64,000 bases of DNA from CALAEC01 sp050692915 (GCA_050692915.1 JBOGVU010000003.1:9309-73308); one strand, 5' to 3'; positions 25,904-37,045 are shown, numbered from the stretch's first letter. Notes: generated from the letters alone by a model not told the origin. Numbers and translations: made by a program.

Positions 25904-27354
25904 TCTCGGCCTCCGAGCGGCAGCCGGAGGATCACCGCGGTTCCCCCACCCGGCGCCTCCTCGATCCGGATGGTCCCCCCGTGGGCGGTCACGACCGCGT
26001 GGGCGATGGCCAGGCCGAGCCCGGTGGCCGAGCCCTCCCGGTCCCCCCGGGCGAAGGGCTCGAACGCGGAGGCCCGGTCCTCGGGGGGGATCCCGGGGCC
26101 CTGATCCGCGATTCGGACCTGGACGGTGTCCTCCCACCGAGCCGCCTGCACCAGGATCCGGGAACCGGAGGGGCTGAACTTCGCCGCGTTCTCGAGGATG
26201 TTCGTGAGCGCCTGATCCACCTGCACCACATCCATCCGGACCTCGGGCAGGTCATCGCGGAGACGCAGGTCCACCGTGTGGCCCTGAAGGACCGGCTCCA
26301 TCCGCCCGACGACCCCTTCGATCAGCTCGTCGACCGCCGCCGGCCGCTTCGAGGGGGTGAGGGCGCCGGCGCGGAGGCGCGAAAGGTCCAGGAGGTTCCC
26401 CACCAGCCGGTTGAGGCGGTCCGCCTCCTGCCGGATCGTCTCCAGGAGGTCGCGCCGCTCGTCGGCACTGAACTCGGCCTCGCGGTCGAGGAGGCCGGTC
26501 ACCGAGGCGGTGATGGAGGCGAGCGGCGTCCGGAGGTCGTGCGTCACGGACTGGAGCAGGGCCGCCCGGAGACGGCTTCGCTCCGCATCGACCTGGGCGT
26601 CCCGGGCCAGGCCGGCGAGCCGCGTCCCCTCGAGGGCCAGGGCCAGCTGCGCGGCGAACGTCTTGATGAGGTGTCGTTCGCCGTCGCCCAGTGGCTCGCC
26701 GTTCGACCCTTGGTACGTGCGGATCGAGCCGATGCGATCGTCGCCGACGACGATGGGGAACTCCTCTGGAGGCGCGGGACCTGGAGAGCGTCCCACTCGG
26801 GCCACGACCTCCCCGTCCCGATCCATGCGCACCTCATACGCGGCGACGCCGGTCGATCGAACCAGGGCCCGTCCGAATATCTTCAGCACGGTCTCGGTGG
26901 ACTCGCCGGAGATGAGCCGGGTGCCGAGGTACTGCAGAAGCCGAGCTTCATGCTCGCGGCGCTCGGCTCGGCGCCGCTGGGCCGTGACCCGGGAGACCAG
27001 CGCCCCCACCACCGCGGCCACGAGGAGGAACACCACGAGGGCCACGAGATCCTCGGTCTTCCCCACGGTGAACGTCCCCACCGGTGGGGTGAAGAAGAAG
27101 TTCAGTGCCAGGAACGAGAGGATCGATGCAACCAAGCCGGCCTGGTACCCACCGACCAGGACGGACGCGGTGACCGCAAGCACGAAGGCGAGCGCGGCCG
27201 TGGCCGACGTGACTCGGAACGGCAGTGCCGCCATCGCCGTGACCAGCCCGGGGAGGCCCACAGCGGGCCCCCAGACCCGGATCCAGTACGGCCAGCCGTC
27301 CGGGACGTACCTCCGCACGCCCCCAGTTTCGGCGCACTCCTGCCCGACCGCCAC
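25900..27354 (-). CDS. kdpD: KdpD-like histidine kinase, short form
   Basis: A 484-aa sensor kinase corresponding to the C-terminal half of KdpD: four-helix DUF4118 membrane unit (residues ~28-125), a GAF-like region (~150-250), HisKA with His272 in SVTHDLRTPLAS, and HATPase (NILENAAKF, ADQGPGIPPED, GLGLAIAH). The ~400-residue N-terminal KdpD sensor and universal-stress domains of E. coli KdpD are absent. Codon use matches the neighbours, and the start (GTG 27354) leads straight into the first membrane helix, so a short form rather than a truncation is likely. Confidence 0.88.
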   Translation of the reverse strand: MAVGQECAETGGVRRYVPDGWPYWIRVWGPAVGLPGLVTAMAALPFRVTSATAALAFVLAVTASVLVGGYQAGLVASILSFLALNFFFTPPVGTFTVGKTEDLVALVVFLLVAAVVGALVSRVTAQRRRAERREHEARLLQYLGTRLISGESTETVLKIFGRALVRSTGVAAYEVRMDRDGEVVARVGRSPGPAPPEEFPIVVGDDRIGSIRTYQGSNGEPLGDGERHLIKTFAAQLALALEGTRLAGLARDAQVDAERSRLRAALLQSVTHDLRTPLASITASVTGLLDREAEFSADERRDLLETIRQEADRLNRLVGNLLDLSRLRAGALTPSKRPAAVDELIEGVVGRMEPVLQGHTVDLRLRDDLPEVRMDVVQVDQALTNILENAAKFSPSGSRILVQAARWEDTVQVRIADQGPGIPPEDRASAFEPFARGDREGSATGLGLAIAHAVVTAHGGTIRIEEAPGGGTAVILRLPLGGRD

Positions 27355-27359
27355 CGACG

Positions 27360-27413
27360 TTTACCGGATCCTTACGCCGGTCGGCTTCCTCTTGACCGCG
27401 CCTTTACCGGATC
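27360..27413. promoter_or_regulatory. Candidate KdpE operator, repeated TTTACCGGATC
   Basis: The 11-mer TTTACCGGATC occurs at 27360-27370 and 27403-27413, 43 bases (about four helical turns) apart. The first copy continues as TTAC-n7-TTAC (27361-27364 and 27372-27375), an 11-base spaced direct repeat, the usual arrangement for OmpR-family regulators. It lies between the kinase gene (minus strand) and permease 2 (plus strand), so it could control both. Confidence 0.5.
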
Positions 27414-27463
27414 GAGCCGAGGCTACCGAGAGTGACGAGTGGCGCGATGACACGGGGGCCGGC

Positions 27464-27646
27464 GTGATCGTCGGCCTCCTGCTCGGGTTCATCCTCGGGC
27501 TGGCGGTCGCCCCTGCGCTCCGGTCATGGGTCCTGTGGCGGGAGTACGAGGAGGCTCGCAGCGAGGCCCGGCTGTACGAGGAGACCCTCCGGAGGATGCG
27601 GCCCGACGGGCCCGCTAGCGGATGGCCACGACCGGCTCGGTCCTGA
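27464..27646 (+). CDS. Small single-helix membrane protein (possible)
   Basis: A 60-residue frame starting GTG 27464: one strong hydrophobic helix (VIVGLLLGFILGLAVAPALRSW) followed by a charged amphipathic stretch (REYEEARSEARLYEETLRRM) and a short tail that overlaps permease 2 by 25 bases. Small membrane helpers are known for other K+ transporters (KdpF), which makes this a plausible accessory protein, but no ribosome binding site is clear and it may not be expressed. Confidence 0.42.
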   Translation: MIVGLLLGFILGLAVAPALRSWVLWREYEEARSEARLYEETLRRMRPDGPASGWPRPARS

Positions 27647-29889
27647 AGCGAGCGCTGGTCGGCCGGGCCCTGTCGTCCCGGAGCCTGGAGCATCAGCTGC
27701 TGCCGAAGACGCTCGCGCTTCCCGTCTTCTCCTCCGACCCTCTTTCCTCGAACGCCTACGCCACCGAGGAGATGATGTTGGTCCTGGTGCTGGCCGGCAC
27801 CGGGGCGCTCAGCCTGATGCTCCCCCTCGCGGTCCTGATCGCCCTGGTGCTGGCGATCGTGGTCACCTCGTACCGGCAGACCGTCCGGGCCTATCCTTCC
27901 GGGGGCGGCTCCTACATCGTGGCCCACGAGAACCTCGGCAGGCTCCCGGGGGTGATCGCCGCCTCCGCGCTCCTCAGCGACTACGTCCTCACGGTCTCCG
28001 TGAGTATCGCCGCGGGCGTCCTGGCCATCACCTCTGCAGCCCCGTCCCTGGCGCAGAACAAGGTGGCCCTGTCGCTGGGCTTCATCGCCCTGGTAGCGAC
28101 GGCCAACCTCCGGGGGGTGAAGGAGGCCGGGACGCTTTTCGCCCTTCCCACGTACGGGTTCGTGATCACCGTGTACGTCCTTCTGGTGACCGGGCTGGTG
28201 GAATGCCTGAACGGGTGTCCGAGGGCGGCCACCGCTGACCTGCCGATCGAGGAGGCCGAGGCTCTGACCCTGTTCCTGATCCTTCGGGCGTTCGCTTCAG
28301 GTTCGACCGCACTAACCGGCGTCGAGGCCATCTCGAACGGCGTCCAAGCGTTCCGGAGGCCTCAGTCCCGAAACGCGGCGACCACGCTGACGATGATGGC
28401 CACGATGACGATCGGCATGTTCCTCGGCATCACGGCGCTGGCCCGCGCCATCCACGTCCGGACGAACGAGGAGATCGCCCTGTCGAGGTCGGTGCTCTCC
28501 CAGATCGGGGAGACGGTGTTCGGCGGCGATGCTCTCATGTACTACGTGCTCCAGGCGTTCACCGCCGGGATCCTGATCCTGGCGGCGAACACCGCGTACC
28601 AGGACTTTCCGCGGCTCTCGGCCATCCTGGCTCGAGACCGCTTCATGCCCCGCCAGCTCATCAACCGCGGGGATCGACTGGTGTTCTCGAACGGGATCGT
28701 GGTCCTGTCGGTCCTGGCGGGGCTGCTGATCTGGGCCTTCGATGCGAACCTCACCCGGCTGATCCAGCTCTACCTCATCGGGGTGTTCACGGCATTCACG
28801 CTCTCGCAAGCGGGCATGGTCCGCCGGTGGCTGCGGCTCCGCGAGCCGGGGTGGAAGCGGAGCGCGGTCATAAACGGGGTCGGCGCGGCGGCCACTGGGA
28901 TCGTTCTGATGATCATCACGATCACCAAGTTCCGGACCGGCGCGTGGATCGTCATCTCGGCCATGCCGGTGTTCATCCTCCTGATGCTGCTGGTGGAGCG
29001 GCACTACCGGTCGGTGGAGCACCAGCTTCGGCGGGGAACCGTCCGCATCGGAGACGTTGGCGCGAATAAGGTGGTGCTGGTCCTGACCGACATCGACGCC
29101 GCGGCCACCGAAGCGCTCGGGTACATCCGCTCTTTCCGGCCCGATGAGGCTCACGCGGTCTACGTGGGTACCCGACCTCGAGAGGAGGCCAGGGTCCTGT
29201 GGGACGGGGTGGCCCGAGGTGGGCCGGCGCTATCGTTCCCACATGGGGCTGGCGCGGTCGATGCGGTCCTGCGCTTCGTGCGGGCCATCCCCCGAGCGCA
29301 GAACGACTTCGTGACGGTGATCATCCCGGAGCTGTTCAGCAAGCGCTCGCTCCTGCAGGCGGTCCGACGGCCGGTGACGTTCCGGCTCAAGGTGCGCCTC
29401 CTCCGGGAGCCGGGGGTGGTGGTGACGGACGTGCCGGTGGTGCTCCAGGACGGGCAGCTCAACGACGATGCCAGGCCCCTGATCCCGGAACGGATCGTGG
29501 CCCTTGTGTTCGTGTCGAGCGCGCACGACGCCACGGTCCGGGCCGTGAACTACGCGCGCTCGCTCAGGGCCGCCGAGACCAGGGCCGTGTCCGTGGCCCT
29601 CGATGAGGAAGAGGTCCCGGACCTCATGCGCCGCTGGGCGGAGCTCGGCATGGGGATCCCGCTCGATGTGGTCGAGGCCCCGTTCCGCGACCTGGGCCCG
29701 CCGGTCCTGGATGAGGTGCGACGAGTGACCCAGGATCCGGAGGCGGTGGCCGCGGTGGTGATGCCGGAGTTCGTGGTCCGCCGCTGGTGGCACCCCATCC
29801 TGCACAACAACCGGGCCCTGTTCATGAAGCAGCTGCTCCTGTTCGAGCCCCGGGTCATCCTGTCGAGCGTTCCGTTCCCCCTGGAGTGA
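27622..29889 (+). CDS. KimA-like APC/KUP-type permease, copy 2
   Basis: A 755-aa paralog of the permease at 22384, alike from end to end: LPKTLALPVFSSDPLSS, SYRQTVRAYPSGGGSYIVA, NLRGVKEAGTLFALPTYGF, GSTALTGVEAISNGVQAF, and the same two-part cytoplasmic C-terminal region ending ILSSVPFPLE. It is divergent from the KdpDE-like genes and behind the repeated candidate operator, which suggests it is the inducible copy. ATG 27622 lies inside the end of the small frame upstream. It converges on dedA with 35 bases of overlap. Confidence 0.82.
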   Translation: MATTGSVLKRALVGRALSSRSLEHQLLPKTLALPVFSSDPLSSNAYATEEMMLVLVLAGTGALSLMLPLAVLIALVLAIVVTSYRQTVRAYPSGGGSYIVAHENLGRLPGVIAASALLSDYVLTVSVSIAAGVLAITSAAPSLAQNKVALSLGFIALVATANLRGVKEAGTLFALPTYGFVITVYVLLVTGLVECLNGCPRAATADLPIEEAEALTLFLILRAFASGSTALTGVEAISNGVQAFRRPQSRNAATTLTMMATMTIGMFLGITALARAIHVRTNEEIALSRSVLSQIGETVFGGDALMYYVLQAFTAGILILAANTAYQDFPRLSAILARDRFMPRQLINRGDRLVFSNGIVVLSVLAGLLIWAFDANLTRLIQLYLIGVFTAFTLSQAGMVRRWLRLREPGWKRSAVINGVGAAATGIVLMIITITKFRTGAWIVISAMPVFILLMLLVERHYRSVEHQLRRGTVRIGDVGANKVVLVLTDIDAAATEALGYIRSFRPDEAHAVYVGTRPREEARVLWDGVARGGPALSFPHGAGAVDAVLRFVRAIPRAQNDFVTVIIPELFSKRSLLQAVRRPVTFRLKVRLLREPGVVVTDVPVVLQDGQLNDDARPLIPERIVALVFVSSAHDATVRAVNYARSLRAAETRAVSVALDEEEVPDLMRRWAELGMGIPLDVVEAPFRDLGPPVLDEVRRVTQDPEAVAAVVMPEFVVRRWWHPILHNNRALFMKQLLLFEPRVILSSVPFPLE

Positions 29890-30514
29890 CCGGGTCCGAC
29901 GACCTTGCCTCGGCACGGCGGGCCCGGTAGCGCCGGAACAGCCACCAGGCGATCACGGCGACGGTGATCCCGGCGATGGCCCAGCTGATCGGGTCGCCGT
30001 ACCGGAGGAAGGCCTCCCAGTTCTCGCCGAGCAGGAGGCCTGCCCACGTCAATGCGAACGTCCACGGGAGACAGCCCAGGAAGGTGTACAGCGTGAACTT
30101 CCAGAAGTTCATCCTGGCGACGCCGGCCGGAAGGGAGATGAACGTGCGGATCACCGGCAGGAGCCTGGACACGAACACGGCCACCTCGCCCCGACGCTCG
30201 AACCAGTCGTGGGCCCGGTCCAGCTCGTGCTCGCGGAGGAAGATGTACCGGCCCCACCGGTTGATCAGCGGCCGGCCCCCCACGTACCCGACCCAGTACG
30301 CCAGCCACGAGCCGACCACGTTGGCGATCGTGCCGATCATCGCCACCCAGAAGAAGTCGAGATCGCCGCGGGAGACCAGGAACCCCCCGAACACCATGGT
30401 GACCTCGGAGGGGATCGGGATGCACGCGGACTCGAGCAACATCAGGACGAACACGGCCTGGTAGCCGTACTCGCCGAGATAGGTGGTGATGACGTGCTCA
30501 AGCCACTCGAGCAT
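29855..30514 (-). CDS. dedA: DedA-family membrane protein
   Basis: A 219-aa DedA/SNARE-associated family protein, linked elsewhere to lipid-carrier recycling and membrane energetics. It has the E-x-x-x-P motif (ESACIPIPSE), GGFLVSRGDL, the second re-entrant loop SRLLPVIRTFISLPAG and GCLPWTF, with about 5-6 hydrophobic segments and a basic C-terminal tail. The start ATG 30514 is preceded by a -10-like TAGGCT on its strand (30529-30524). Confidence 0.92.
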   Translation of the reverse strand: MLEWLEHVITTYLGEYGYQAVFVLMLLESACIPIPSEVTMVFGGFLVSRGDLDFFWVAMIGTIANVVGSWLAYWVGYVGGRPLINRWGRYIFLREHELDRAHDWFERRGEVAVFVSRLLPVIRTFISLPAGVARMNFWKFTLYTFLGCLPWTFALTWAGLLLGENWEAFLRYGDPISWAIAGITVAVIAWWLFRRYRARRAEARSSDPVTPGGTERSTG

Positions 30515-30523
30515 GGGCCAGCC

Positions 30524-30529
30524 AGCCTA
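30524..30529 (-). promoter_or_regulatory. -10-like TAGGCT for dedA
   Basis: On the minus strand TAGGCT ends 9 bases before ATG 30514, consistent with leaderless initiation. Confidence 0.45.
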
Positions 30530-30621
30530 CATGACGGTTCTCGTCGCCACCGCGCGCTACCATTGCGGCCATCCGGGGAACAAAGAAGGTGCTCAACACG
30601 TTCCATCGCTCAGCCGAAAAC

Positions 30622-30651
30622 TTGACATACTCCCCCGCCGAAGTGTAGAGA
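30622..30651 (+). promoter_or_regulatory. Promoter for topA (TTGACA, TAGAGA)
   Basis: A consensus -35 TTGACA (30622-30627) is followed after 18 bases by TAGAGA (30646-30651), and ATG 30662 comes 10 bases later. The 147-base gap before topA holds nothing else recognisable. Confidence 0.55.
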
Positions 30652-30661
30652 GGCGCGTTCC

Positions 30662-32995
<2,334 letters not shown>

Positions 32996-33015
32996 TGGCG
33001 GGCGCCGCGTAGCCG

Positions 33016-35019
33016 ATGGCCACCGTCTCGGAAGAGATCGCCGCCCTCCGCGGCACCAGGCCGGCCACCTTCCGCAACCTCCTCCGGGATCCGGCGTTCT
33101 CCAGGATGTACCGGGCCATCCTGGTCTCCTCGCTGGGGGACTGGATCGGCTTCGTGGCCGTGGTGGCCCTGGTGACCCGGATCGGCGGGGGCAGCGCTGG
33201 GTTCGCCGTGTCGGGCGTCATGCTGGCCCGGCTCCTTCCCTCCATCGTGTTCGGGCCGTTCGCCGGCGTCCTGGTCGATCGGTTCGATCGCAAGCGGCTG
33301 ATGGTGATCGCCGACGTGGTCCGGGGGATCGGATACGCCACGATGCCCCTGATCCCACAACTGCCGTGGATCTACGGCGTCTCGTTCCTGATCGAGTGCC
33401 TCTCGCTCCTGTGGACCCCCGCCCGCGACGCCATGATCCCCAACCTGGTGCCTCGCCGACAGCTCTCGAACGCGAACACGATCGCCCTGGCCACCGGCTA
33501 CGGGACCCTGCCGCTGGGTGGGATCGTGTACACGGCCCTGGCCGGCATCGGCGGGAGCCTGGGCGGTGGCTTCGAGTACCTGGAGCGGAACCCCCAGGCG
33601 ATCGCGCTGTGGGCCAACGCCCTCACGTTCGCGTTCTCCGCGTACATGATCCAGCGCCTGCCCATACGAGTGGCGGCCCGCCGCCCTCGCCCCGGGAAGC
33701 TGAAGGCCGGTGAGGCCTTCGCGGACATGCGGGAAGGCGTTCGCTTCCTCAAGGACCACGCCTTCGCCCGGGCCATGACCGTGGGGATCGTGCTCGCGTT
33801 CACCGGCGCCGGAGCGGTGATGTCGGTGGGCCCGATCTTCGCCCAGAACACCCTCGGCGGTGGGCCGACCGCGTGGGGGTTCCTGGTCACCGCGGTCGGC
33901 GTGGGACTCGCGCTGGGCATGGTCCTGGTGGGGCAGGTCTACAAGCTCGTGGAGAAGGACACCTTCTTCCCCCTGGCGATCCTGGGGGGAGGGGTCTCAC
34001 TGATGGTCCTGGCGGCCACGCCGAACGTGGCCCTGGCGGCGGTGGTGACGGTGGTGATGGGTGCCACCGCCGGGGCCACCTGGGTGACCGGGTACACGCT
34101 CCTCCACGAGAACGTCACCGACGAGCTCCGCGGTCGGGTGTTCGGCTCGCTCACGGTCCTGGCACGGCTGGGCCTGTTCCTGTCGCTGGCCGGGTTCCCC
34201 CTGCTGGCCCAGGCTTTCCAGGACTTCGACGTGGGAGGGCCTCGCCTGGCAATCTGGGCGGGAGCGGTGGTGATGATCGTGGGCGGGATCTGGTCTCGAA
34301 GCGGGCTCTCCAGGAGCCGGCTGAGCCGCCCCCGTCCGCTCCGGCTGTTCCCACGGCTCCGGAAGACGGAGCGCCGAGGGACGTTCATCACCTTCGAGGG
34401 GATCGAGGGCGCCGGGAAGGGCACCCAGGTCCGCCTCGCCAAAGAGTTCCTGGAGTCGCAGGGCCACGAGGTGCTTGTGACCCGGGAGCCCGGCGGGACC
34501 ACGCTCGGCGAGAACCTCCGGGACACCCTCCTGGAGCACGGCCAGGGCAAGGTGGACGCCCGAGCGGAGGCCCTGCTGTTCGCAGCGAGCCGGGCCCAGC
34601 ACGTCTCGCACGTGATCCGCCCGGCGCTCGAGGAGGGGAAGGTCATCCTGTGCGACCGATACCTCGACTCCTCGCTGGCGTACCAGGGGACGGGACGCGG
34701 GCTCGGGGAGCAGGACGTGCTCTCCCTCAACGTGTGGGCCACCCAGGGCCTGTTCCCGGACCTCGTCGTCCTGCTCCACCTCGAGCCTGACCAGGGGCTG
34801 TCCAGGATCGGGGGCGAGCAGGACCGGATCGAGTCGGAGGACGTGGCGTTCCACGCGAAGGTGGCCGACGCGTTCCTCAAGATCGCCGAGGACCACCCGG
34901 AGCGGTTCCGGGTGATCGACGCCAGCGGGCCGCCCGACCAGGTCCACGGTCGGGTCCAGAAGGAGCTGGAGCGGTTCTTCGCCCGGGAGGACGAGGCCGG
35001 CGGGGAGACGCCCGCGTGA
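33016..35019 (+). CDS. tmk: MFS transporter fused to thymidylate kinase
   Basis: A 667-aa two-part protein. Residues 1-430 form an MFS transporter with about 12 helices (SLGDWIGFVAVVALVTRIGG, LLPSIVFGPFAGVLVDRFDR). Residues ~452-667 are a complete dTMP kinase: P-loop FEGIEGAGKGTQ (Lys468), the DR(Y/H) motif CDRYLDSSLAYQGTGRGL and LID-like EQDRIE. The kinase converts dTMP to dTDP for DNA synthesis. There is no stop or start between the parts, and the fusion is known in some other actinobacteria. The stop overlaps the holB GTG (GTGA). Confidence 0.93.
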   Translation: MATVSEEIAALRGTRPATFRNLLRDPAFSRMYRAILVSSLGDWIGFVAVVALVTRIGGGSAGFAVSGVMLARLLPSIVFGPFAGVLVDRFDRKRLMVIADVVRGIGYATMPLIPQLPWIYGVSFLIECLSLLWTPARDAMIPNLVPRRQLSNANTIALATGYGTLPLGGIVYTALAGIGGSLGGGFEYLERNPQAIALWANALTFAFSAYMIQRLPIRVAARRPRPGKLKAGEAFADMREGVRFLKDHAFARAMTVGIVLAFTGAGAVMSVGPIFAQNTLGGGPTAWGFLVTAVGVGLALGMVLVGQVYKLVEKDTFFPLAILGGGVSLMVLAATPNVALAAVVTVVMGATAGATWVTGYTLLHENVTDELRGRVFGSLTVLARLGLFLSLAGFPLLAQAFQDFDVGGPRLAIWAGAVVMIVGGIWSRSGLSRSRLSRPRPLRLFPRLRKTERRGTFITFEGIEGAGKGTQVRLAKEFLESQGHEVLVTREPGGTTLGENLRDTLLEHGQGKVDARAEALLFAASRAQHVSHVIRPALEEGKVILCDRYLDSSLAYQGTGRGLGEQDVLSLNVWATQGLFPDLVVLLHLEPDQGLSRIGGEQDRIESEDVAFHAKVADAFLKIAEDHPERFRVIDASGPPDQVHGRVQKELERFFAREDEAGGETPA

Positions 35020-36152
35020 GCGAGGTCCTCCGCCGGGTCCCCGGTCAGCCCGACGCCGTGGCGTTCCTGGAGCGCGCCGCCGAGCGCCCTCACCACGCCT
35101 ACCTGTTCGCCGGCCCTGAGGGGTCGGGCAAGCAACAGGCGGCCAGGGCGTTCACGGCGGCGCTCCTCTGTCCTCGCGGCGGGTGCGGGGAGTGCCGGGA
35201 CTGCCGGCTGGCGCTGGAGGACCGGCACCCGAACCTGGTCCTGGTGGAGCCGGAGGGCCGGGACATCCGCGTCGGCGAGAGCGCGGACGAGGACGGCACC
35301 GCCCGGTGGCTCGTGGCCCGGGCCTCGCTCACGGCCCCGGAGCCGAACCGCAAGGTGTTCCGGGTGGAGCAGGCCGACCGGATGACCGAGGAGGCCGCCG
35401 ACGTCCTGCTGAAGGCGCTGGAGGAGCCGCCGCCGGAGACCGTCATGGTCTTGTCCTCGGCCCGGCCCGACGAGATGCCGGAGACGATCCTGTCCCGCTG
35501 CCAGATCGTCACGTTCCGGCCGCTCTCGGAAGAGTTCGTGATCGCGTCGCTGCTGGAGGAAGGCGTGGACCAGGCTCGGGCCCGGCTGGGAGCCCGGCTG
35601 GCGGGCGGGAACCTCGGACGGGCCCGTCGCGTGGCCGCCGATCCCGAGGGGCTGGCCTTCCGGGACGTGGCCCTGGACACGCTCTCGGCGAGCGCGGAGG
35701 GTCCGGCCGGAGCACTCGACGCTGCCGACCGCCTGTTGACCGCGGCCGTGGAATACCGGACCAGGGTGGCGGCCCGGCTCGACGAGGAGCTGGAGCCGTT
35801 CCTCGACCCCCTGACCGGCAAGCCGCTCGACCAGTACCGGGGCGCCATCCGGCGGATGGAGCAGCGTCATCAGCGGCAGGAGCGCCGGGCGGAGCGTGAG
35901 TTCCTCGACGCGACGCTGCTGGCGCTGGAGTCATGGTTCCGCGACGGGCTACTGGCGGGGGCGGGCGGCGATCCGGCGTGGGCCATCAACCTGGACCGGC
36001 CGGCGCCCACGATCCGGCCGGCCGAGGCCGCCCGGGCCGTGCAGGCCCTCGAGGAAGCCCGGGGCGCCCTGGCGGACGAGACGAACCTCAACGCTCGACT
36101 GGTGCTGGAGGGGGCGTTCCTCCACCTCGCCACCGCCGAGGTCGCGGGCTGA
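35016..36152 (+). CDS. holB: DNA polymerase III delta' subunit
   Basis: A 378-aa clamp-loader subunit. P-loop-like GPEGSGKQQAARAF, four-cysteine zinc module CPRGGCGECRDC, sensor-1 region ADVLLKALEEPP and SRCQIVTFRPL are visible, as in actinobacterial HolB. It helps load the beta clamp during replication. Coupled to the tmk fusion by GTGA overlap, matching the topA-tmk-holB order seen in actinobacteria. Confidence 0.94.
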   Translation: MSEVLRRVPGQPDAVAFLERAAERPHHAYLFAGPEGSGKQQAARAFTAALLCPRGGCGECRDCRLALEDRHPNLVLVEPEGRDIRVGESADEDGTARWLVARASLTAPEPNRKVFRVEQADRMTEEAADVLLKALEEPPPETVMVLSSARPDEMPETILSRCQIVTFRPLSEEFVIASLLEEGVDQARARLGARLAGGNLGRARRVAADPEGLAFRDVALDTLSASAEGPAGALDAADRLLTAAVEYRTRVAARLDEELEPFLDPLTGKPLDQYRGAIRRMEQRHQRQERRAEREFLDATLLALESWFRDGLLAGAGGDPAWAINLDRPAPTIRPAEAARAVQALEEARGALADETNLNARLVLEGAFLHLATAEVAG

Positions 36153-36160
36153 GCGCACGC

Positions 36161-36166
36161 TAGACT
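36161..36166 (+). promoter_or_regulatory. -10-like TAGACT for tRNA-Thr
   Basis: TAGACT ends 9 bases before the mature tRNA 5' end, so transcription would begin almost at the tRNA. Confidence 0.45.
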
Positions 36167-36175
36167 GATGGCCGC

Positions 36176-36249
36176 GCCGGAGTAGCTCAGCCCGGCAGAG
36201 CACGCGATTCGTAATCGCGGGGTCATGGGTTCGAATCCCATCTCCGGCT
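36176..36249 (+). tRNA. tRNA-Thr (anticodon CGT)
   Basis: A full cloverleaf: acceptor arms GCCGGAG (36176-36182) and CTCCGGC (36242-36248), D arm GCTC/GAGC, anticodon stem CGCGA/TCGCG around loop TTCGTAA with anticodon CGT, and T arm ATGGG-TTCGAAT-CCCAT. CGT reads ACG threonine codons. The CCA end is not encoded. Confidence 0.97.
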
Positions 36250-36277
36250 CGATCCCCGGCGCTCGGGGCGGCGCAGG

Positions 36278-37045
36278 CTAATCGGAGATCCGAACCGGCG
36301 TCCCCAGGGGGACCAGGCGGGCCAGCCGGGTGATGGCCGAGTTCTCCATGCGGATGCACCCGTGGCTGACCGCCTGACCGATCAGCGACGGGGCGTTCGT
36401 GCCGTGGATGGCGACCTGGCCGTCGCCTCCGGCGAACTCCTCGTACACCTCGGAGTAGGCGGACAGCCCGTACGCGAACCGGCCGTACGGACCCGAAGGA
36501 TCGTCCGGCTTGGCCAGGACCGTGGTGAAGAAGAGCCCGGTCGGCGTTGGCGCGCCAGGCGTCCCCACGGCCACCGTTTCCCGGAGGACCACGCGGTCGT
36601 CCTCGAACACGGTGAGACGCCGGGCCGGAATGTTGACCCGGATCCGGTAGGAGTGCTCCGACAGGGTCACGTCGCGGGCACGGATCCAACCCTCGGATCC
36701 GTTCGGCTCCATGGGGAGCAGGGCCCTGAGCCAGTCGCCGCGCTCCTTCTGGACCAGGAAGACCCGCGGTTCGCCGAAGATCCCCTGCCGCTCCAGGCGC
36801 ACGAATGGGTCCCCGCCCTCCGGCCGATGGAACACCGGGACGCGGGCCACTGCCGCCTCGGCCACGACATTCCCCTGCTCCTCTACGGGCTGGGGTGGTG
36901 CGACCGGGGCCAGGTCGACGGCCGCGTAGTCGGCCTCGGCATCGCCCCGGACGGCGGGCGGGGAACCCCCGCATGCCGAGGCCACCACCGCCAGCGCGGC
37001 GGCCGCACCGAGCATCCGAGTCGTGATCCGGGGCACCGTGGTCAT
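36278..37045 (-). CDS. L,D-transpeptidase lipoprotein (YkuD)
   Basis: A 255-aa cell-wall enzyme that cross-links peptidoglycan through 3-3 bonds or attaches proteins. The N-terminus is a signal with lipobox-like ASAC. A central SH3-like region (about 50-120) precedes the YkuD domain, whose active site is HGTNAPSLIGQAVSHGCIRM (catalytic Cys230). ATG 37045 has GAAGG at a good distance; ATG 37060 is an alternative in the same frame. It faces the tRNA gene and is monocistronic. Confidence 0.92.
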   Translation of the reverse strand: MTTVPRITTRMLGAAAALAVVASACGGSPPAVRGDAEADYAAVDLAPVAPPQPVEEQGNVVAEAAVARVPVFHRPEGGDPFVRLERQGIFGEPRVFLVQKERGDWLRALLPMEPNGSEGWIRARDVTLSEHSYRIRVNIPARRLTVFEDDRVVLRETVAVGTPGAPTPTGLFFTTVLAKPDDPSGPYGRFAYGLSAYSEVYEEFAGGDGQVAIHGTNAPSLIGQAVSHGCIRMENSAITRLARLVPLGTPVRISD

